DNA from: Apiotrichum sp. Y4204
Lineage: Eukaryota; Basidiomycota; Tremellomycetes; Trichosporonales; Trichosporonaceae
Reading direction: 5' to 3'
Assembly (NCBI GenBank): GCA_025531455.1
Contig: JAMYHL010000011.1
Location: 496,001-560,000 of the forward strand
Length of the DNA: 64,000 bases
The notes under the pieces were generated by a model that saw only the letters and a list, made by a program, of their open reading frames with translations, was not told the origin of the DNA and made no database searches. The stretch's first letter is position 1; each line of letters opens with the position of its first letter. This document shows positions 57,345-64,000 of this stretch, piece by piece. The position numbers were made by a program, and so were the translations under genes.

Positions 57345-58883
57345 ATGACATTCTGTAAACAAGCAGCACCCGCACCACGGGGACTGGCTATCCCCGTGCC
57401 GTGTGGCCCATCGTCGTTCCCATCCTCGCCCTCCCCAATGTCATCCCGCTCTACATCCTTCCCCTCAACATCGCGACCCCGAAAGCTCTTCCCAGCACCA
57501 ACGGCAACGGTCGACTCGACCTCATCAAGCAGACCACCCCCGAGAAACGAGTATAGGAGGCAACGGCGGAGAGCAATCTGCGGAACTGAATCTGACTCGG
57601 ACTCGGCATGTTCTGTAACGTCTTCGCCTAGGACCCCTGCTTCTATGACTTTGCCTCCCGAACCTCCCCGCGGGCCGCGACCGATCCCTACTCGCAAAAA
57701 AAGCGACGGTGTAGGTAGAGCAGAATGCACAGCACAGACCATTCCACGGCAAGCATCGTCGATAGGGTCACGCGCTCGCCTCGGCGCGTCGGCCCCGACG
57801 ACCCACTTTCCCCCGCCACCAAGCATCCACTCGTCGACGAGCAATTCTTCCCTCTCGGGGAGTTTGTACGTTCCCAGCGACGGATCACATTCCAGATCTG
57901 TTTCCCACTCCATCCCTTCATCACCCCCTGTCTCCCACCCTTTCCTTGTCGACCAAACACCGTATCTGCCGCGACCTCCGCGACGGACTAGTGCCACTTC
58001 GTTCCGTTCTACCGCGAGCGCCTCGTCGGCAATCCCCTCAAACACCAACCCGATTGCACCATGGGCCCGCGACTCGCCCGCGGCCATGAGCGTTGAGGCT
58101 GTAAATGGTATGGGCCGCGACAGGATAGGCTCCTTTGGCTCCAGTTTCCGATCGGCCGCAGACCACATGCTCGCCGTTGACGACAATGGTGGGAGCACCA
58201 TTGCGCGCGCCATCACCCCGCCGCATCTCGGTCCGCGTCGCCAGAGCCACTCGATTGGAACGGGCGGGCTCAACAAGCGCTGTGCAGCTGCCGGGTCCAC
58301 ACGCAGCCTGGGAGCTATTGCCGCGCCTCCGCGCCCACCGGCGGTGCCTGTCTCCTCGCAAGCTTCGTCCATGCCTGATTCAAAGGGCCGCTACCACTCC
58401 ATGAGTGCCTTGCCGCCTATGCCGACGTCGCACCACGCGGCAACCACAATCAGCCCGAGTGCCTCACAGTCATTCAACCACCCGCTGCCACCGCTACGCC
58501 CACAGCCGCAGTCGGCTGGTTTGGGGGCTGCAGCGCCAATTATGCTTCAGACGCCCCGGTCCTCAGCGGCAAGCTCGCTCTCTGCGCGTTCGGCGTCCTC
58601 GTCCTCGAGCTCGATTCACACGCCGACACCATCCTCTCCCGAGACCTCGCCGACGATGGCGATCGACCGCCGCTGCCTGACGTGGATGCGCGAGGCCGAG
58701 CTGCACGCCTACTACTTTGGCAGCGTGCAGTCTCGCGGCGCGCTCACGCTCTCAGCCAAGGAGCGCCACACCCACCGCGAGCCGCTCATTGTGCCCCCGC
58801 AGCGCGATGCCGTCGAGGTCCTCCAGGAGGAGAAGCGCAGCTGTAACCCTCTGAAGCGTTTCACCTCGCGGAGGGAGGAGTGA
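57345..58883 (+). CDS. Unidentified Ser/Pro-rich protein, 512 aa
   Basis: A single long open frame. I do not recognise the family. About 430 residues are disordered and rich in Ser, Pro, Thr and Arg. The last 75 residues look ordered: MAIDRRCLTWMREAELHAY, then YFGSVQSRGALTLSAKERH, a PLIVPPQRDAVEVLQ segment and a basic end KRFTSRREE. That block may be the functional part. Many SP/TP sites suggest a phosphorylated regulator. No membrane segment. The overlapping minus-strand frame of 372 codons is a shadow. The start at 57345 is the first ATG in the frame; an upstream exon cannot be excluded. Confidence 0.6.
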   Translation: MTFCKQAAPAPRGLAIPVPCGPSSFPSSPSPMSSRSTSFPSTSRPRKLFPAPTATVDSTSSSRPPPRNEYRRQRRRAICGTESDSDSACSVTSSPRTPASMTLPPEPPRGPRPIPTRKKSDGVGRAECTAQTIPRQASSIGSRARLGASAPTTHFPPPPSIHSSTSNSSLSGSLYVPSDGSHSRSVSHSIPSSPPVSHPFLVDQTPYLPRPPRRTSATSFRSTASASSAIPSNTNPIAPWARDSPAAMSVEAVNGMGRDRIGSFGSSFRSAADHMLAVDDNGGSTIARAITPPHLGPRRQSHSIGTGGLNKRCAAAGSTRSLGAIAAPPRPPAVPVSSQASSMPDSKGRYHSMSALPPMPTSHHAATTISPSASQSFNHPLPPLRPQPQSAGLGAAAPIMLQTPRSSAASSLSARSASSSSSSIHTPTPSSPETSPTMAIDRRCLTWMREAELHAYYFGSVQSRGALTLSAKERHTHREPLIVPPQRDAVEVLQEEKRSCNPLKRFTSRREE

Positions 58884-59749
58884 GGCAGATTCGGATTCAG
58901 ATTCAAGGCAGGCGGTCAGAAGGCCGCACCAACAGCAGTTCGGCAACAGTTTATCACGGACAATTCGCAGGCAACCACATCAGCACTCATTACATACCTA
59001 CCACCCAGCTACTCTCATCCGTCCATCATCTCCGCACTGTCATCTCTGTAGCTTTTGTCCGATGCATGTTGTCAATCCAAACAGAGCCAAGAAAGCTTAA
59101 TGCCACGAAGGGCGTCGGAGAGATCTGATGATCGAGGCTCGGAGGTTTGTTCCCTTGACAACAGGAAGGCGGAAGTGCATCGAGAAAGTGTAGCTCTGAG
59201 CTTCGACGATCGACGTCGTCAGACCAATGCCGCAAACTAAACCCTGTCTGGAAAGTGGTCGTGCCGCGCATGCCGGTCGTGGTCGCGTGGTCGCGTGGTC
59301 GCGTGGTCAAGAGAACGGTACAGCATCACGTGACATATGGGTCACATCCACCTTGACATTTTCTAGTTGTCGTCAGAATCCGGGAAAAGTCCAGAATGCG
59401 CAAAACCATGCATAGAAACATGCTGTAAACGCCCACCCCCGCTCCGTAATCTGCATACACGCACTCTGTGCAACCAAAAGCGAATTGGCGGCACGATTTT
59501 TGTGGTACTCGGTGCTGAAAATGAGCCGCAGATCCGAAAACTGGTGGACAGCGAGACGGAGATGGGTCAGGCGTCCGCGCTCCACGCCACCATCACGTGC
59601 TCCTGACGATCAACGATCAACGAATGGCCCAGGTGTGGTGACACGTCCGTCCAGACGACCACCTCCCAACATGGCATGTCGTCGTCGAGCATCGTTATTT
59701 CGGTCTCAGGTCTCAATTCTAGTCTCCACCACTCCAACCCTCCACCGCG
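58884..59749. other. Intergenic, same-strand genes
   Basis: 3' region of the 57.3-kb gene and promoter of the p24 gene. Contains three and a half units of GGTCGCGT at 59281-59308. No gene seen. Confidence 0.5.
59281..59308. repeat. Tandem GGTCGCGT repeat (3.5 units)
   Basis: Three perfect 8-bp units and a final GGTC, in the promoter side of the p24 gene. Confidence 0.85.
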
Positions 59750-60628
59750 ATGCGCCTCTCCTCGCTTCTTCTCGCGGCCCCGCTGCTGGGTGCCGTCCAG
59801 GTGCGTCAAGCGACCGGGGCGGGCATACTTGGGTGCAGGAGTAGCTCGACCCATCCGCCCGCCAGCTCGTTTTCCCGCTACTGTTTTGCTGACGCCAGGC
59901 CCTGCACTTCTACTTTGACTCGAACGAGAAGCGGTGTTTCCTCGAGGAGCTGCCGTCCGACACGATCGTTGAGGGTGGGTCGCGGAGTGGATAGCCCATC
60001 CATGGATTATCCGGCCTTTTCGCTGACAGCAGGCCATTACAAGGCGTTCATGTGGGACGACAACGCCAACACATGGAAGGCGGACCCCAAGCTCGGCATC
60101 CAGGTGAATGTCGAGGACCTGTCGACTGGCGGTGTAGTTGTCGACACGCGCGGGCCGCACGAGGGCCGCTTCACGTTCACGTCCAACGACCCCGGAGACC
60201 ACAACATTTGCCTCACTACAAACCTCACCGCCGGATGGACGGGCAACGACCACATCAAGATGTACCTCGACATCAATGTCGGGTCGTCGCGCAAGGAAAC
60301 GTCGTGAGTGGACGTGCGGGTAGCCAATCTGTAGATAGATACCCGCCCTGACGACGCTTGCGTGTGTTTATAGCTGACGTGCAGGGACGACTCGGAGACG
60401 GTCAACACGCTCGCGGGCAAGCTGCGCGAGCTGAACAAGAAGGTGGCCGACATCCAGCGCGAGCAGCGCTACCTGCGTGAAGTGGAGGCCACGTTCCGCG
60501 ACACGTCCGAGTTGACAAATTCGCGCGCGGTCTGGTGGTCCATCCTCCAGATTGTGCTTCTTGTCGGCCTCGCGGCGTGGCAGATGCGCCATCTCAAGGT
60601 CTACTTTGACGACAAGAAGCTGCGTTAG
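59750..60628 (+). CDS. p24/EMP24 cargo receptor, alpha-like (ERP1/TMED9 type)
   Basis: CDS join(59750..59800, 59899..59974, 60033..60303, 60385..60628), 213 aa. A signal peptide (MRLSSLLLAAPLLGAVQ) is followed by a GOLD domain opening ALHFYFDSNEKRCFLEELP, with one NLT glycosylation sequon (TTNLTAGW). A coiled-coil stalk (LAGKLRELNKKVADIQREQRYLREVE), one membrane helix (SILQIVLLVGLAAWQM) and a short cytosolic tail RHLKVYFDDKKLR follow. The ALHF start and KK-containing tail are characteristic of the alpha subfamily, whose dilysine tail binds COPI. p24 proteins cycle between ER and Golgi as complexes and help load GPI-anchored cargo. It is convergent with PAN2. Confidence 0.93.
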
Positions 60629-60895
60629 TGGAGGAGAGAGGATAGCAGAGACGGTGCACAGCAGGAGCCTGCACGCCACGCATGCCGTGGACTGGCCGCC
60701 GCCAGGCGGCAGCTCCGACAGATCAGTACGGCGGATGACGACATGCATGCCCAGTACGAGACTCGAGCGCACTCACCGGGAAGAACATTGATTTCAACAT
60801 GGCTGCATGTTCTAGGTCTACTGATATGCTCCTGACAAGATACTCCGTCTCCACTCCGACTCCGACTTGATCTCCGGTCTCCGTATTCGACTGGT

Positions 60896-63800
60896 CTACC
60901 ACCTCCGGCCGCCAGGCACGAATGCCGGCGGCGGCGGCGCCCACCGCGCAGGGCTCTTATGCCGCGGGCGTGGGATCTGCTGGTGGTGCGCGAGGTGGTG
61001 TGGCGGCGTATGCGGCGGCGGCACGTGCTGCGGTGGTGGGAGGTCGTGCGGGGGCAGCAGCTGGTGTCCGTAGTGGTGGCCGTGATGGGGCGGCTGGAGG
61101 TGCGGGCCCTGTCCATGAGGGCCGGGGTCCGGCATCCCCGGTGCCAGCACGTTGCCGCCCATGCCGACATTTCCGGCGCCCAGCGGGGTGCCTGCTTGTG
61201 GTGCAGGTGTGCTCGGCGCAGTTGCGGGTGTGCGTGCTCCGTCGCCCGGTGTGCCTGGGACAGTCTCGTCGCCGTCGACCTTGGGCTTGAAGCCCGTCTT
61301 GTGGCCTGCGGCGAATATGTCGTCCATGACGTCCTCGAAGCGCCCATCTGCCTCGAACTCTAGGTACCGCTTGTACAGGAGATATGCGTGGTGTGCGTCC
61401 TCGATCGAGTCGTGTTCCTTTGTCTGGATATCCTTCTTCAGGAGGAACCATGTCAGGAAGCGCAGGGAGAGCTTTCGCGAGCGGCCGGGGATAGTGTACA
61501 GGTTCACCGTGTCGAGCACCTGCTCCGGTGGAACGAATATGTCTGAGAGTTAGTCGTGCCTCGCTTTCTAACTCACTTATCGTACGGAAGTCCTTTGACA
61601 GTCCGTGGCCTATGAAGATACACCCGAGATCGACCACTGGCGTCAGCTTTAGACAATGCCCAGCACTCACACAGCCGCAGCTTCTTATACGCGACCTTGA
61701 GGGGCACGAGGGTGTGGATCGAGTTGACTGGGTCGAGGTCGCCCGGCTTGATGCCCGAGAACTCGGTGAGGTAGTCGGCAATATTCTCGGTTGTGCGGAT
61801 GTGGTCGTCAATGAATGGCTGGCCCTCGAGGGCTGGGGGGTCGGGTCCACGCAGCACGGATACACGAGCGAGGGACATGAGCGTCGGCTTGATAATCTTC
61901 TTGGTGCCGTCCGACCGGAACTCGAGCTCCTCCTGCTGCAGTGCGACAAACTCGGCGTCAATCGACACCAGGGTCCCCGGCTTGGGCAGCTCGGCGGGCG
62001 TCAGCGGCTGATGCTTGATGAACGAGCGACGCCGGTGCCGGCTCATGTTGTGGTCCTTGAAGAGCACCTCTGTATCGATGTGTTTCGGGAGCTTCGAGTA
62101 GTCGAGCATCGCGGCCTGGTCGACGCGCTCAAGGATGATCACAGATGGCACCTTCCACGTGTCCGGGAAGGAGAAGACCTCCTCCTCGCGCACTGGCCGG
62201 ACGAGGAAGTCGTTGAACATTATCCACTTTGGCTCCTCCTCGTCCTCGAGTGGTGGCACCTTACAGAACGAGAGTAAATGGGCGGGGCTGTCAGGCGACA
62301 CCTGCACCTGCACGACAACCGACTTGACCTCGTACGTAACGCCCTCTCCTGAGTCGTCCGCAATGATCTCGCCATTCTCTCCAGTGCGGAAAGATACCCG
62401 GCGGGGGAGGAAGTGCTTGACCTTGCCGCCCTCTGTGCGGTCCTTCCACACCTCGAGCTGCTCTGGTGTGGACACCATGGCGTTCACGGACAGCACGGGA
62501 GGAAGAGACTCTGCAGGCGAGGCAATGAGGTCGCGGCGCGAGTCGAGTGGCGCAAAGTGCTTGCAGTTACTGCAGTTGGCCTTGGTAGTCTGCGACCGGA
62601 CAATCGTTGACCGCAACACATCCGCAAACGCGCCTTCCGAGGTAGCAGGCTTGCGCCCATACGACAGATCAATGGCCTGGAGGATGGACTCGCGTACCGA
62701 CACGTGCTGGCACGACAGACACCTGTTCGTCGTCTTGACCGGAACGCCGAGAATCTGGTTGATCGCAGACCGCTCCGTGTTGAGCTTGCTCCCAACAGAC
62801 AGGTTCGCCATCGAGTTGATCACAGAGTCGGGGCGCAGAGGGAACGTCTGGCCGTCAACAAACGCCTCTGTCGTAAACGTAGACATGAGCCAGCGGTTAA
62901 AGTTCTGTATGAGTGTGGACTGAGCATTCGCGGCTGAGGTACCAGGCTTGTCGACAAGGCCGAGCGCAGAAGCCTGGGGTGTGGCGCTAAATGCGCGGGA
63001 AAAGTTGGATGCCTGGCAGTTTGTTCCCTTGGCATCCTCGAGCATGCGGAAGAGGAATCCAGCCTCACACAGGAGACAGCTTTCCTTCTGGCAGTCGACG
63101 CAGATGTGCGCCTTTGCGACCGCGCGGATCGGCAGAGTGTAGTGCAGTGCCTGGAGGAGCGCGTTGGTGTACGAGTTGACAATGTCCGTCTCGAGACCGC
63201 TAAACTGAGTCATGTTGTAGTACCCAAAGTCAAAGTCCTCGACACCAAAGCGCGAGTACTTGATCTCCACCTTGCGGTAGTACTTCGGCACCTCGCCAGC
63301 CGGCGTCTCCTCCTCGACGTCGGGATGCTGCGGGCGGGCGCTCTTCGCGCGGTTCTTCTCACTGCGGAAACGCGGCTCGCTGTCCCGCCGTGACCCGACC
63401 GCACCGTACCGCAGCGCGTGCTTTCCCGCGCCGGGCCGCGCGTGCGCGACATTCCGCTTCCCCTTGAGATCCTTTGGCAGCTGGCCGTAGCCGACAAAGT
63501 CCTGGTAGTTGAGACTGGACAGCACGGACGGGGGGATGGGTTCTGGGGGGTTGAAAAAGGGAGAGTAAACAGTGGCATAGTCGGTGGGCGAGACGTTGGA
63601 TAACAATGGATCCTCGTACATTGGCATTCCAATGACGTTTAACGGCGTGTGATCGTCCCACATGATCTGCGGCGGCGGGTCAGCGGCGTCCGGCCACTCG
63701 GGCTTGACACCCTCGTAGCCGTTGAACGGGGGGAGGTGGAGATTGCCATGGTCGTCAAGCGCGGCATTTTCGCTAGTGTCGTGTTGTGTCCAGAGGTGGA

Positions 63801-64000
63801 GCTGCCCGTCTCCGTCGCCAAACACGAGGTAGTCGCCGCGCGGCGACAGCGCCATGGACGTGATGAAGCTGTTGACATCGAGCTGCTGGAACTCGTTTGT
63901 CCCACTCGACATGTCCGCAACTTGTATCATGCCCTGCTGCCCCGCGATGATGAGCTTGGACGGGTCGGTCGGGTTGAGAAGCACGAAAGCGGGGCCAGTG
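60896..64000 (-). CDS. PAN2: PAN2 deadenylase catalytic subunit, C-terminal part (5' end outside window)
   Basis: Exons complement(60896..61542, 61577..61636, 61671..>64000). The visible part opens inside the WD40 domain (VLLNPTDPSKLIIAGQQG; YLVFGDGDGQLHLW). A linker that would bind Pan3 follows, then an inactive UCH-like domain (FSGLETDIVNSYTNALLQAL; ICVDCQKESCLLCEAGFLF). The DEDD exonuclease has SIDAEFVALQQEEL, FIGHGLSKDFR and HDSIEDAHHAYLLY; the acidic residues and the final His region are intact. The tail is Pro/His-rich and ends with a PPPPAFVPGGRRW signature. Pan2-Pan3 trims poly(A) tails at the start of cytoplasmic mRNA decay. The two introns are only 34 nt each. Confidence 0.95.

Noticed and set aside
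57254..58372. 372-codon minus-strand open frame
   Set aside because: Shadow of the 57345-58883 plus-strand gene, low complexity, no independent splice or start support.
1..64000. Transposons, CRISPR arrays, rRNA genes
   Set aside because: No reverse transcriptase, integrase or transposase motifs, terminal repeats, regular spacer arrays or rRNA signatures were seen on either strand by eye; a database search could still find decayed relics in the empty intervals.

Overview
The window is nuclear DNA from a filamentous or yeast-like basidiomycete, most probably a Tremellomycete of the Trichosporonales type (Trichosporon/Cutaneotrichosporon/Apiotrichum/Vanrija); the order is an inference. Nearly every conserved gene is split by very short introns (33-60 nt is usual) with GTRNGT donors and a CTGAC/CTAAC branch site only a few bases before the acceptor AG. 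Codons mostly end in C or G. The gene set is eukaryotic housekeeping (RPB12, NOP4, PAN2, SSZ1, CDC10, GID2/RMD5, DCN1, SFM1). No prophage, IS element, CRISPR array or bacterial operon is present.

Layout. 1-7.5 kb: 3' end of a TMEM86/YhhN lysoplasmalogenase gene, two tandem paralogous low-complexity genes, and a Rad9/Crb2/53BP1-like checkpoint mediator (Tudor plus tandem BRCT). 8.2-14.3 kb: an HD-domain nucleotidase, the GID/CTLH ligase subunit GID2/RMD5, RNA polymerase subunit RPB12 and an unidentified 592-residue protein. 14.3-18.5 kb is gene-poor. 18.5-22.1 kb: a VHS-GAT trafficking adaptor. 22.1-26.2 kb is gene-poor. 26.2-33.7 kb: a proteostasis/translation stretch with an ER TPR-J protein (P58IPK/DNAJC3 type), a UPF0390 small basic protein, the Rps3 methyltransferase SFM1, a thioredoxin-fold protein and the ribosome-associated Hsp70 SSZ1. 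36.1-51.7 kb: a CRIB-domain protein, an MRX11-like mitochondrial membrane protein, a tiny Cys-rich ORF, NOP4, mitochondrial uS12, an intron-containing tRNA-Ser(AGA), DCN1, septin CDC10 and ribose-5-phosphate isomerase. 51.7-57.3 kb is gene-poor. 57.3-64 kb: an unidentified disordered protein, a p24 cargo receptor and the 3' part of PAN2, which runs off the right edge.

The genes are not operons; each has its own promoter, and several pairs are divergent (GID2/RPB12, UPF0390/SFM1, SSZ1/CRIB, RKI1/57.3-kb gene) or convergent (p24/PAN2). No gene looks horizontally acquired. The most unusual signals are in gene structure. RPB12 appears to need a 2-nt micro-exon. The SSZ1 start codon is split AT|G by an intron whose retained form makes an 11-codon upstream ORF. 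DCN1 has a coding first exon that is just ATG, preceded in frame by a possible membrane-anchor segment. The VHS-GAT gene has two 36-nt stop-free introns. I saw no clearly new multi-gene system.

Spliced models were built by hand from conserved protein sequence and splice signals, and every full-length model was checked for an intact total reading frame; no RNA evidence was available.
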